A stretch of 64,000 nucleotides of DNA from Amoebophrya sp. A120. Its lineage: Eukaryota > Sar > Dinophyceae > Syndiniales > Amoebophryaceae. Under the pieces are notes generated by a model that was given only the letters and a program-made list of their open reading frames with translations, was not told the DNA's origin and ran no database searches. The stretch covers positions 7,408,743 through 7,472,742 of the forward strand of contig CAJINV010000002.1 in NCBI GenBank assembly GCA_905178155.1, read 5' to 3'. Positions 20,441 through 32,822 of the stretch are shown in pieces (within the stretch, counting starts at the first letter, position 1; each line of letters begins with the position of its first letter). Position numbers and translations under genes: made by a program.

Positions 20441-23400
20441 CTACACTATCGCCATGTCCGACCTGGGTGTGGAGATGGAAGTCGCATCCACATTCTTCGA
20501 TGGAATCAGTGACGGGGCCGACGACTCCCCTGCAGCAGCTGTCGAAACATTCTTGCTCCCATCCGCAAGGAGCTCTCTCACCTGTTTCTCCGGCCCAGCT
20601 GCGCCTTGCGCCGCTAGCTTCGGCACCGGCGGCGGCTGCAGGTGCTTCGCTTTTCGCCCCGGACAGGGACCCAGAACCTGATTGGTGGTTTGCGGAGCCG
20701 CGGCTGTTGACTGCGGGCCGCACGTGGACGCTCCTGCAATATTGGCGCAACCAGCCATGTTGCTTCCAACGCCGTCTTCTTTTTTGTTGGTGGTGGTATT
20801 TCCAACTGGAGCTCCAACAAACACAACAGCTTGATTTTCGTTCTGCTTCCCGGTTTTCACAACCCGCGGCGCCGGACTGAAACCCGACCACCAGGCAGAG
20901 GATGTTTCCGACGATGCCAAGGCATCACCTGCCGCAACTTTCTTTTCCGGACTAACAGACATGAAGGAGAGATTTTGCTGCTGGTCGTTGAGGCGGTTGA
21001 TATTGTGCCCGACGTTGGTCTGGTTCCCTGCTGTCGATTGAAGTCCTGCTGCGGGGGCAGGAGAGAAACCGCTACTGGGAGCACCAGCTGCACCGTTAAA
21101 GACCCCCCGCGAACGCGAAGCCGGTGTGAAGGCGCAGCGTTTATTGCTCGTGGAAAGATCATTCCGAAATTGCTGGAATGGCGAGCGCAAGGAGGACGAA
21201 GACGCCAAGCCGGCGACACCAGGGGTTCCGACGTGAAAAGTGCTTCGTCGTTCACGCAGCGGAGAACAACCGGCCAAGCTACCGTTTCTCAGCAAAGAAC
21301 CCCCGAACCGCGGCGGCTCGAAATTCAAATTTTTCGCACTGATCGAACTCCGGAGCAAAGGTGCGGCGGATGATTTGGCTGGGGAGGGGGAAAGTAAGCC
21401 TCCCACGGTAGATGTTGGCAACTCGTAGTAAAGGTTTTTCAGCTGAAACACTGACTGGCGACCATTGGTTGCTGGTGTGCTTGGGGTAGCGGCTCCGATG
21501 TTGTTGACGTGTGGTCCTCGGTTGTTTGTTCCGGCGGCGTCACCACCAGGGATTGGCAATTTCAGATTGGTGATCCCCAGACGCGGAGGATGCGGAACAC
21601 TCTGCGCAATAATTTTGTCCCCTTTGTAGAATGCTCCTGCATTCTTTTCCATAGCACCGAGACCGTCACCAAAGTGGAAAACGTCGCCGACTTCTTTGAT
21701 GCCCCTCATGGGCGACATCTTCACTTCAACACGGCCTTCGAGATGCAGTTCTGGTTGTGTCTTTTGCAGAGTCTCCGTGTCCTCGTCATCGTCCTCTGCA
21801 TAGTTTTCGTTGCCGAGAAAAATATCATCGTACTCGATTTCGTCGATGTACCGGATTTTTTTCGCCAGATCGTAGTTCGGACGAAAACTACCTGGCTCCT
21901 TCACTGGCACACCGCTCGGGTGCCGAAACTCTATGTGGTCCCCCGCGGGTTTGTCTTCAGTCGAGACTTTGAAAGCGTCGGGATTCGGCTTGCGCTGCGG
22001 CGGAGCGCCAAGGGAAGAGGAAGAAAAGATGTTCTGAGTCACGACGGGACCAGCGTCCGGAGTGCCGTCGCGGAAATCGGGGTTGTTAATAAGGTTCTTC
22101 GACGGTTCTTGTTCCTGCTCGGCCCCCGGTGCTAATCCAGGAGCTGCTGCTGCATCTTCTGTGGTCTTGATATGCAAATCAACTTTGCTTTGAGCTCCAG
22201 TGTCGGAAGACGAAGTTTTTTCTTTCGAGCCCTTGTTTGCAGTTGTAGTCTCCGCTCCTTCGCCAGCCGTGCTGTTTTGCATCAATCCCGATGTTGACGA
22301 CGCTTGCGCGACGGCGTCAGAATTGCCGTGGTTTTGCGCGGAAGATGCAGAGAGCTCTTTTTTCGAAGAGGATAACGAAGCCGCTTCATCTTTGCTTTTG
22401 ACTTTGATGTTTTCCGGAGCTGCTGCGATTGCGCTGGAAATTGTCGGGACTTGCAGCTGAAGAAGCGGCTGCTGCTGTTGCAATTGCACTCCGGCGAGAC
22501 TCACTGCGTTCAATATGTTCGGGGTGGTAATGCCAGGTGGCATGTGAAGAAGATTGATTTGCATCGGGAGGATCAACGGCGGTTTTCCACCGATTTGCGG
22601 CGCCGGCACTGCCGTGGTAGTGTCTGTCGCCACTGCAGAAGAGGACGTGGACAGCACCGTAACCGCTTGCGCTTGGGATTGGGCACTCAATGCCGCCGCA
22701 GCCGCTTTGTTTTTCGCCACTTCGGCCAAACTCGTCTTCAGCAACTCGGGTGAAGCCGGCTCCTCCAGGTGGTGCTTCCACCAGAACCACTCCGTCATCA
22801 GCGCTTCGTCGTAGTAGAACAGTTCTTTCATTTGCTTCTCTACATCCTTTATCAACTGTAAAAATGGCTGGGTCTGGAAGAATTCAGCTTGTCATGCTGA
22901 TTTTAGATTCTGAAAAAATCTGTATTGCATGAGCAGCAAAGACAAAGAGAGTCCAAGTTTTGCTACACGGAAAGAGCATTTGTCATGCGGTATAGGCATC
23001 AGGAAGCCCTCACAAAATCTGTCACGCTAGAGCATGCATCACAGACATCAGGAGTCATGCAAAATGTGCATGACAAACCTGGCAATCTTCCAGACCCAGA
23101 CATTTTTACATTTGATATCCTTCTCGCTCTCGTCCTTCCAGGTGATCGCGCGGGGCGCATCGAGCCGCGGGCTCCACCACGGCGGCGAGACGACCGCAAC
23201 AGGAGTTTTAGCAGAAGAAACGCCGTTCTTTTTCTTCGCTTGTCCACCATTGCTACTAGCAGCTGCGCCGTACACGATCGTCTTGGTGCCGCAGCCCCCA
23301 TCCGCCTCGGGCTGAAACAAATTCGTCCAGTACTTCTGCCCTTGCTGCATCCGCTCACAGCGGAGGACGTTTCCCAACTCGTTCTGGCGGTTACGAATTT

Positions 23401-25032
23401 TTGCTAAATTCGCCTCTGTGAAGTTGGATTCCGGTTTTGAAGTAGAGGAGTCTTCTTTCTTTTCCTCAGTTTTTTCGCCCTTGTTCGACGCATCCTTTAC
23501 CCCATTTCCGTCCGCCTTCGCAGCCACGGCTGCTTCTTCCTTCGCTTTTTTCGGGGAACTGATGTGGTCGTTTTGGTGTTTCGGGTCGAAGTTGATGTTG
23601 TCGTGGGTTTTGTTCCAGTCGTAGTTGCTGAAATTGATGTAGGCCTTGTTGGTCGTGATGAAATTCTTCCAAAAGCAATAGAACTGGTCGAACTTCTCCC
23701 CCTTCTTGGAAATCTCCTGCAGAAAGTCGCGGAATTCCATCGGGATGAACTTTTGCGCGCGAAACAGCTTCTTTTTCTCGCATAGGTGCTTCACCTGCAG
23801 CTGCTGGAGCTGCTGCTTCTCGCTGGGGTTCAAGTCGATGCTGTTTTCGATGCCCGCAAGAATCGTCCCCGCCTCCGGGTTGGAGATGCAGGCCGGGCCA
23901 AAAGTGCGCTCGGCCTGGCGCCGCAACTTGGTGGCTTCCTCGGCCTCGCGCTTCGCTTTGGTCTCCGCCTTGGCATTTTTCACCTGCTGGTTCTTCATTC
24001 TCAGCTCTGTGAGCCGGGTCCTGAAATGATCATGCCGTAGCACGTCCATGTGTTCAGGGATTTCGGACTGGACATTCTTCGTTGCATCCTTTCCCTTCGC
24101 GCCGGGTTTCGCACTGTTTTTTGCCTTGGCTTTGGCTTGTTTTGCAACAGGCGCTACGCTTGTCCCCTCCTTCACCTGATCAAGCCTCAGTGGCGGAACG
24201 AAGGGCGTGGTCTTACTCGAAGGTCGCGGCGCCGCGGTGGCTTCGGCTCCGGCGGCCGTCGCTGTCTGCGTGTTCGAGTCAGTTTGCACTTGGGTCAGAC
24301 TCAGCGGAGGAATGAAGGGGACGTTTTTGCTCGTCGGCTGGTTGATCTTGTCCTGCAAGGAAAAGAGGTTCTCCTTTTTGGCCTCCGAAGATGCAGATGG
24401 ACGAGAGGAGTCCTGTGACAATACCATGCAATTGAAATTCATTGTGTATTCTCAAGCAGAAAATAAAAATGAAAATCCTGTTTGCGCCACTACTACTCGG
24501 TGTAATAACAATAAGACTTCTCGCAACCAATGCCCTGTCAGCAGGAGTTTCTTTAAGTACGATTCCGAGTTGAAAACCGCTATCAAATGAAGTTAGAAAC
24601 ACCAAAGAACTAAAATAGATTTACCGGTCCAGCACCACCAGCGACATCTCCTCCTTTGTGTTCGACGCCCTCCGTTAATTGTGGCCCAACCCCTACAACT
24701 GGCCGCTCGCGGAACAAAATTTCCTTCTCCTTCGCATTCAGCGGCTTGAAGTACTCGACCGTGCCGTTCTGCTGCTGGAAAATGCTGTAGCCGTAGCCGG
24801 AACAGCCCTGGTTCATTTCGATTTGCTTCGCCCCCTCACTCATGGTCGCAAACCAGGTCGGAAAACGCAGTGGGGTACCGGACGTTCGATGGTAAATCTG
24901 CTCCATGTCAAACTTGAGTAGCAAATCCGGCGCGTCCAACGTTCTAGCATTCGCATGAAACGAAGCAGGAGGCTTACGAGCACCGCCGCCGTTCGGGCCC
25001 GTGCCTGAAGTGGGGGCGCCTGTTAAAGCCAT
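20441..25032 (-). CDS. Paralog B of the novel tandem family
   Basis: Exons: 25032-24625, 24412-23111 and 22855-20441. Intron 1 (24624-24413) is GT-AG, phase 0. Intron 2 is a TIR introner, and joining the flanks gives SEKDIK-LIKDVEKQ in frame, whereas GT-AG splicing would shift the frame. Exon 1 has the N-terminal module: DLLLKFDMEQIYHRT, GYGYSIFQQQNG, FKPLNAKEKEILFRERP. Exon 2 carries two repeats of a PPL motif (VPFIPPLSLTQVQ and TPFVPPLRLDQVK), a Lys/Arg/Glu-rich helical stretch, KFDQFYCFWKNFI, and SPPWWSPRLD. Exon 3 begins with YYDEALMTEWFWWKHHLEE, continuing the PPWW unit across the introner, then about 750 disordered residues with islands such as LNFEPPRFGGSLLR. Stop at 20441. Function unknown; the relation to A and C is clear from motif order and exon position. 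Confidence 0.75.
22856..23110 (-). mobile_element. TIR introner in paralog B
   Basis: The intron is bounded by TGTAAAAATG on one side and CATTTTTACA on the other. The inverted repeat continues inward (CTGGGTCTGGAAGA) and outward as TATCAA/TTGATA. Internally it has GCATGACAAA- and GTCATGC-type words seen in other introners of this window. A register that keeps the ORF needs removal of 255 nt beginning TG and ending CAG, or beginning GT and ending AGT. The GT-AG register would throw the downstream 800 codons out of frame. Confidence 0.7.
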
Positions 25033-26819
25033 CTTTCAGGAGTAGGTGCGATTCAACTTACGACGTAGAAAAAATACTGAAAAGAACTTGCGTTTACTTA
25101 AGTCGCCGCTTCCCTCCGCGCGCTTGGCTACGCCACATGCGTGAGGAAAAAGGAAACTCAGCATCAAATATTTCAGCTGTGCTTATGGTTTTCGACATGA
25201 GAATCATGTGGTCCTTCTGCTCCTTCATCCGGTTGCGAGTACCGACAAGGCTACTCCTATTCGAACGAAAAGACACGGAGAAAAGGTGACAGAAGCGAAA
25301 GTTCCAATCCGCGACTACGAACAAATTGAAATGGTGCGATAACGAGTCGATTCACATTAACTTCATCACGATAACTTACGAATTCAAAATAGCACTTTGC
25401 CAATTTATCAAGCGAAGCGACAAAGCGACGGCCAGAAAGAGAAACGAGAACGACTCTCGGCGACACGATTATAATGTTTATTAATTCGCAGGCTTTGCCA
25501 TTGCCACAGATAAAAGCAATGCCGGTTTTGGAACACAAATGGAAATGACCGATATTCATATTTCTCCAAATTGACAGAAGTGCGTTGTACTCCCATCACC
25601 TACTACTTCTTTCTTTTTCCTGTATATAGCGTGTATTTCGTTATCGTTTTTTTTTTAGAATATTTCGATACTGCGCTTGATAATATACAGATTTGGCTCA
25701 AGCAAAATTTTGTTTATCGATATTGTACAGGTCTACCGATTCAATTTATTGTTTGATGTTGTCCATTTTGAAGGCATAATCAACGCAGCGCTGTGCATTG
25801 ATGTCGCTGTCTTTGTCGGTGGTATACAGTGTTTCGCTTTTTTTATTGGAGACTTTGGAACTCTGTCGTTCGCCATATCTGTGCCACTTACGCCTCAGAA
25901 ATTTCTCTTTTCTGTTTCGTTTTTGGTCTACGAATAGGGCGGAAATTTGTAGACTCATCTGTGATTTTACATGCTATTATATCTAGCCTCAAGTAGTCAA
26001 CGCTACGACCCTGTATATTTATTGTACACTCAAAGTGAACTAGTTTGGAATGCCGAGAGAGTTTGTGAAACAGAAATCAAATAGATGAATCCTAGCAGAA
26101 AAGACATAAAGTTAAAGACGACTGCAATATAATGAATATCCATAGTCAGTATTGGACGAAGCTTTGTCATACTTGCTATTTCAATTTCATCCTGCTATCA
26201 CTATTTCAAACCACAACGTCATTCTCGTTTCGATTGGATAAGCGTCGTCGGTTCTATCTTCCAAGAAGCTTTGATTTTGATTTCATTTTTGGATTTTTCA
26301 AACTTACGAAAATAGTTAAGTGCAACTTACGTCAACAGAAACTTGCAGCCTGTTTGTACTCGAAGTTAATTTTCTTACAGCAGATAATCAGAACGCTGGC
26401 AATTTCAAGAAAAGACCTATCGAAATAACAACCCCTAGATAAGATTGATCATTGTTGTTTGTTTACATATACACTTGAAAGAAAACGAAGCCTGTTGAAG
26501 CAGAAACCTGTGTAAAAATTATGCAAGGGATCCTGGTAATCGTAATGCTAATTCATTGCAAATCGAGAAAATGGTCGATGTAATACTTTTTCGTGAAACT
26601 GAATTTGCGTGCTATCGTTGCTGTTAGTGTAACTTTTCAAACGACACAATTCACAGATGTAGGTCTGTTTTGCTTTTATTTACTATTCACAATCCAAGAA
26701 ATCCGTTTGAGCTAGTGCCTCTGCATTGCCGAGGTGCTTCTGTACGCCCAGAAGGCTCGTGCCATAAATCAATGCAAGTGAGTGCGAGCATTCAAATTTA
26801 TCTCGAAGCAGTGCGATTT
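25033..26819. other. Intergenic between paralogs B and C, no gene seen
   Basis: AT-rich, stop-dense sequence. ORFs such as those near 25.3-25.9 kb on either strand lack coding character. It should include the promoter of B and the 3' UTR of C. No RNA gene or repeat recognised. Confidence 0.35.
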
Positions 26820-29800
26820 TCAACACGCCGCATTTTCCATCTCCCGTGGCGACCCTGGCGCCAAAGCCGCAGCGTCCCCACTTGCATTTTTCATCCCCAA
26901 GCCGGACGACGACGCAAAGGAATTCATCAAGGTCGTGGAGTTGTCGCCATTCGTTTTTGAGGACGGCATATCAAAAGGAAATATCCCCCCTCCCCATATC
27001 GAAACGAAACTTCTGATGCTGGATTTGCGTACGCAAATCGGGTCTGTCTTGCTGGAGAGGACTGCATGCATATGCCAAGCCTGAGTCGAGAGGTTTGGAC
27101 GTAGGCGACTAGCGTGACAGATGTCGGCTCTGTAAGCCCAACAGCATCACAAACCGCCTGCATGATGCGGCGGACTTTCTGGCTTTGTCTTCTTGCAAGC
27201 CAAATGTGATTTGTGACCTCAAATCAGCAACGCAAATTTTCGGAAGCATACCTTTTCAATATGGGGAGGGGGGATTTTGCCTCACAATACGGCAACGTCG
27301 GGGGGCGCATGGACTTGGCCTGTCCTTTGTAGCGCGACCCCGGCCGAAATTTGATGTCCGCCGGGACGATGCGGGAGAAGGCGGCCAATCCATCTGCGTC
27401 GGGGTAGGCCACAGTACCTGGTGGATTTGAACATGCTCTGTTTCGTATTTGATTGATGAAAGAAAGACTCGTATGACTCACGAACTAATTCTACACAAAT
27501 TGATAACTTTACTTCGTCTTTACGCAAGAGGTGGAGCTCCAACATTTTTGTCTTCATTCATGAGCCTGTTGAAAGCAAGTACCAACTCCCTCCGGCGGTT
27601 TCGAGTCAGAATCCGCCCCGTCGTTCGAAGCAGCGTCTTTGTCTTTACCAGCCTTTTCGCCACTCTCGGGCTGCGGCGCGTTCCCATTCGCCGGGAGACT
27701 GCTGGAGAGACAATCCGTCATAAGGGTCGGCGACACGTAGAAGTGCTCGGGCGACTGCTGCGCACTCGCGACAACATTGACACTCCTCGAGGGGGCCGGT
27801 GGAGTTGCGGACACTGTCGGCGGCTCCGCAACCGGCTGCGCCGCGCTATTGCTGCCGGTTTGGCCAGCTGCATCTGCGCGTCGCATCTCCGGGTAGAATC
27901 GGCGCCCGGTTTTCGCGGTGTCCATCACGGTCGATCGGTACTGCGTTCCAACTGTTGCAGGTGGGATCATCGATCCTGCGGGCACGGGGACAGTTGCGGT
28001 GCCCACACCCCGGGTCGCGGCCTGCGGCCCGAACACAAGCCTGGTTTGCGAAGCAGGCACACCAGGTGGAGGTGCAGCCACGGAAATCTTGCCTCCTGCG
28101 ACGTTTGTCTTAGGCGGTGCAGGCGCGCCAACTGAAGTGATCGAGACGTTCGGGAATCCGTTTCTCCCCAGCAGCTGCGTCCCACTACCAGCGGAAAACC
28201 GAGCCGGCGGTTGGAAGCCAATGGAAACAGTCCCCGCTCGCAACGGTGGCATCCGTGGTGGTTTCATCCCAGTAATCCGAGTTTTCAGACTGTTGCTCAA
28301 CGGCGCGGCTCGCAACAGGGTCGAGTCGACAAGGGGTTTCGGCGAATCCGGCGCGTGATAGGCCGGCGGAGGTTGTTGACCTGCGATTTGGGCAGTTTCG
28401 TTTTTCTCCACGTTTTCCTTTTCATGCTTCGCACTGGTATCGAAGCACCACGTCCTGTTGAGCGAATGGTCGGCCTCCGCGGTCGTGTCCGCGGCAATCG
28501 CTGGATTGAAGCAGTCGATTTCTTTCTCATTCAATTTCGTGCGGTCTTTCATCTCCACGTCGTTGTTATCCACCTGCGACTCAGCTTCGGCTTTCCCAAC
28601 AGTCTCTTCTTGCCCTTGCGCCTTTTCCTCCACATTCACGTCCTCCGGAGCAACCTCCACCGCTTCTGCTTCGCGAAACAACGTGGCCGCCGGAAAAGCG
28701 AAATTGACTTCCGCATGCCCTCGGGCGTAGACGTTTTGCATTTGTTTGTTCGCGTGATTCACGAAAAAAGCCGTGTTCGGCTGCAATCTCTCGGTGCGCG
28801 GCGCCACGGCCGGAGAGTCCTTCTCCAAAGGCTTGTTCTTCTGCGCCTCGCTACTCAAAATATTTTGTGCCTGCTCGTGCACCTTTTCCTGCAACTCGCG
28901 CGGGGTGTCCTGGTTCAAGAAAAAATTCGGGTTCGGCTTCTGTTCCGGGGAGACATTCGGTAGAAGGCCGGCCGGTGTCGTTTTCGAGGGCGGCTTTGGT
29001 GCGGTGGCGCTCGCTGGTCCAGTTCCAGCAGAACTGGCCTGCGCCTTACTGGTCCCGATGGCCGCTGGAGTTGCACTTGCTAGAGCAGGAACGCGCTCGA
29101 GTTCGTTGCACGACTTCTGGTCGTTGTTATCGATCACATTGTCCTGCAGTTCGTCTTGTTTGACGGCGCCCGGTGCCGGTGCATTTTCTCGTTTACTATC
29201 AGCTTGGTTTTCAGCAAGAGAAACCAACACGACAGGATCTTCGGCCTTGCCGCCGAGTACCACAGGATCTTCGGCCTTCCCGCCAGCTTTAACTTTGTTC
29301 GAGTGATTGCTGCTCGCAGAGTGGAATCCCGTGCCTCGAAAGTCAGCGCTCGCTCCCGTAGCCATGAACGTGAACGGATGCTCGACGACGTTGACGCTAG
29401 TTGCTGCTTTTTCATCCTGCCCACTGCCACCAAGATCAGGCTGGGCGTGCGACGCTGTCACAACAGTCTCGTCCTTCTTGTTATCGGTTTTGATTTCCAC
29501 ATTCACCGCCTGCTCCTTCACGGGCGGGTTCACCACCACGGATGGTGGACAGAGGTTTTGCTGCGACAAGTTCAACGGCGGCACAACCTCCGGTCGCTTG
29601 GGCGAAGCACCCGCAATGAAAGCCGCCGGGGGCTTCTTCGGCTTTTTCAAGCGGTCCCGAAAGTTTTGGACGACGTCTTCTTCGCACTGGTTCTTCCAGA
29701 AGTACCACTCCTCCATCAATGCGGCATCGTGGACGAAGATCGTGTTGTTTTTCGCATCTTGAATTAGGTCCCCGCTCCGCCACCGCAGACTCGCGTCCCA

Positions 29801-32537
29801 CCACGGAGGCTGGTAGTCGCGGTCTGCAAACGACGGCATCGGGTAAGAGGCGATGTCACGCTGAAGCCGCTCGACCCTGGTCTCGTTCCCCTTGGTATCG
29901 TTGCGCAAGGGAAAGGACGCCTTCACGGTTTCCGTAAACCGGGGCATTTCGCAGGGCCGCGGGCCAGCTCCGGGCGCGACGCTCTGGAACGTGACGTCGG
30001 GAAGAATGTTTCCGGCCAGCCCGTTCCTGTTGGTGCCGGAGATAAAGGCCTTCCAGCACTCGAAACGCTCGAACTCCTCGCAAACCATCGCTGCAAGCAC
30101 GGGTTTTTTACGGAGCTGCTCGGTATTCGGTTCAACTCCAGCGTTAGCTGCTGCAGCCGTCGCAGGAGGAGCTGCATCTGGAGCGTTCACCTGAGAGGAA
30201 ACGTTGCTGCCACGAAATGCCGCTCCCCCTGGTGACATGGCGTCCCGGTTACCAAAATGGCCAAACCGAACATGCTGGGGGGGTTCGATGCGCGGACTGC
30301 AGAAATCCAATTTCAATCCTTGCGGCGGCGAGAGGTGATTTGCATTGGTCCTCGCGCCGGGGACAGCAGCTGCTCCTGCTGCAACGGAGGCCGGACCCGG
30401 AACAGGCGAACTGCAGAAGTTCAAATTCAGAGGCGTGAGACCCATCGCTGCGGGCAAGGTCGGTTTCAGCTGGTTTCGTTCGTAAAACTTCTGATTTGCG
30501 ATTTCACCGAGGGAGTTTTTCACCTGATTCTCCCAATGCTGCGAATTTTCCTGCCAACTCTGGTAGCGCGGAGGCTGCGGGGACGAGAACCCGAACTGCG
30601 GAACTGATCCGCTCAACAGGGGACCCCCAGCAGCCTGATTGATGTAGTTCGGCATCGCCCCACGCCCGACGTGGTTGCCTGCATTCGGCTGCTGTTGAAT
30701 TGGCTGCGCACCGGTTCCCGCGGCGGCATCCGCTCCGTTGTCGATTTGCTGGTGCCCCTGGACATTCTGATTAACAACAGTGGCACCGGCACCGCTAACG
30801 ATGTTTTTCGCCTGCTTCGCATCTACATTTTCACCGACGCAGTCCTCATCGCCTACGCCTCCTGCAGCCGCCTTGTCCCGCTGCGCTTCGTAGAGCTTCT
30901 GCAGCTTCTGCGCGACCCTTTCCGCTCCCTTGGTGACGTCAGCGCCAACAAGTTTGCTTTTTGTTCCCATGCCGCCAGCGCCGACGAGACGCGCGAGAAA
31001 CTCCATTTCCTCCGCCGCTGCGTTGTCATACCTCTTGCTGTTTTCAGTTTCGTCGTTTATTCCGGTTCGTTCTTGTGCGGCAGTAGATGGTTTTTCTTCA
31101 ACTTCATCGCCTTTCGCCTGCTCTACTTCTTCTTTCTCCAGCGGCAACTTTATCATGTCCACATTACCCTCCTGATCCTCTTGATCCTTCTGTTCGTAGT
31201 CCTCCTTCAGGTAGCCAAAGTCATCATTTTCCTCCACCCCCGGGGTTCTTTCTCCCACCTCGCCATTGAACAGAAACGCTCCGTCCGGACTCAAAAACTC
31301 CTCGACCAGGGGCAGTTTCGGTTCCGGGGACCACACCGGACTCTGGTTCACGCCGACGACGGATCCCTTCTCATCGAGCTCCACGGAGTAGTACCGCTGT
31401 TTCAGAATTTGCGTCACCGGGTTTTCATCGATGTAGTTCCGATTTTCTTGTCCGATCATCATGCTGCCCTTGTCAAAACAATCATCCTCCGGCGGGGTGC
31501 TCACCGCTGATTGGACGTCGCAGACATTGTCCATGCGGTCTAGTACAACTTCAGCGGCGTTGCCCTCTGCGGCAACATCGTAAAGGTTTTGCTCATTCTC
31601 GCTATCCTCCTTTTCGTCCCCGACCTCGGAGCGGACCGTGAAAACCGAATCGATGTGCATGCTGCGATTCTGACTGTCGTACTCTTGTTCCAGCTCTTCG
31701 TGGTCTTCTTCAGCACCCGCATCAATGTACCCTTGAGCAGCTACCTGCGCATGCTCTTCCTGGGCGCCGGGCTCTTGACCTTGAGATTGGCTCTGCTGTG
31801 ACTGCAATTCGAACCAGCGCACCCGGCGCTCTTCCGTGATGGTCTTGGAATTCCGGATCGCCGCGACCTGCTTCTGTTCCTGCAGAGCTGCACCTTGGTC
31901 GTGCTTGTTGTTGTTACCAGCATCTGCGACAAGAAGGGGATCCTTCTCCGTTGCGACTGCACCGATTTCTGGCGCCGGGGCGAGAACAATTTCGGGCGTT
32001 TGGTACACAGAACTCGGAGGCTGCTGGGGTTGGATGATGCTGAACGACTGCATGCGGATTGGAGACCCGACCGGGGTAATCGCGCGCGGTCCGACACCAA
32101 AGCCGAAGTCGACGAACTGAGAGAGTAGTTTTCGATATCTTGTTTACGTTTAGGCAGGAAAGCAAAAGCAAAGTAACACGCAAGTGCATCACATCTGACA
32201 AGAAGTACTTCCACTCAAAAAATAAGGGACGAGTCCGAAGTTCTACCTTAAACCGGGTGTTTTCGTAGGGAGGCGGGCAGTAGAAATTGCGCTCGCGTTT
32301 CAGAATATCCATCTCCTTTCCGTTCAAAGGCTTGAACCGTTCCCCGGTGAGGGTGTTGATACTATACCCGTACACGCCCCCCAGCGTGTCTTTTTGCGTC
32401 GAATTGCTGACGTTACGCTGGTAAATCATCTGCATATCGTAGTGCAGCAGTAGGTTCGCCTCATCCAGCGTTTGGTGGTTCGCGTCCACGGAGCGGAGGA
32501 TCTCCATCTCCTCCTGTACGATGAAACCTCCCGGCAT
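26820..32537 (-). CDS. Paralog C of the novel tandem family
   Basis: Four exons: 32537-32247, 32116-27583, 27417-27290 and about 26962-26820. Introns 1 and 2 are GT-AG (donors GTAGAA and GTACTT, acceptors CTCTCAG and CCACCAG); intron 3 is a TIR introner. Without the last two exons the frame would stop at 27554, but phase-consistent splicing extends the C-terminus through GTVAYPDADGLAAF to PREMENAAC. The N-terminal module is NLLLHYDMQMIYQR, GGVYGYSINTLTGE, FKPLNGKEMDILKRERN. The second exon has a long acidic Gln/Glu/Asp-rich region, EEFERFECWKAFISG, then YQPPWWDASLRW and HDAALMEEWYFWKNQCEED, matching B. Downstream are VVPPLNLSQQN and two NxxFFxN-like motifs (KPNPNFFLNQ, QPNTAFFVNHANK). The start at 32537 is in AAGATGCC; the frame is open further upstream, so a longer N-terminus is possible. 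Function unknown. Confidence 0.75.
26963..27288 (-). mobile_element. TIR introner with 6-bp target duplication in paralog C
   Basis: ACGGCA occurs directly repeated at 26963-26968 and 27289-27294. Immediately inside lie inverted repeats sharing CCCCCCTCCCCATAT, one end GGAAATATCCCCCCTCCCC, the other GGGGAGGGGGGATTTTGCC. Excising the element with one copy of the repeat restores an open frame reading RPPTLP-SSKTNGDNST. No register of the ambiguous junction yields GT-AG. Confidence 0.75.
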
Positions 32538-32822
32538 CTTGTCGTCCCAGGATGAGGATGACAATGACAATGAGGCGCCTGCTGGTTTATTGCGGACCAC
32601 GAGTAGAAGCCGTTTTGGAAACGCTGAAAAGTCTTTCAGGGTGAATGCCCCGGGTAAACGTTGTTTTTCTTCTTGTGGATTTTTTTTATTCGATGTTTTA
32701 GTTTTTCTACAAAGTACAGAAACAGAATTTGTCTTCCAATACTCCCGGAACTGAGCAGCCCCGAAGGGCCGTCTTCGCAGGAAGTACCGAGGCAGACACT
32801 TGCTTAAAAAAACCACAGACAA

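Noticed and set aside
26782-27330. Possible + strand gene reading FFIPKPDDDAKEFIKVVELS across the introner
   Set aside because: The + frame also stays open across the target repeat, but ends after only 15 more codons. The minus-strand reading links by phase to paralog C and is longer.
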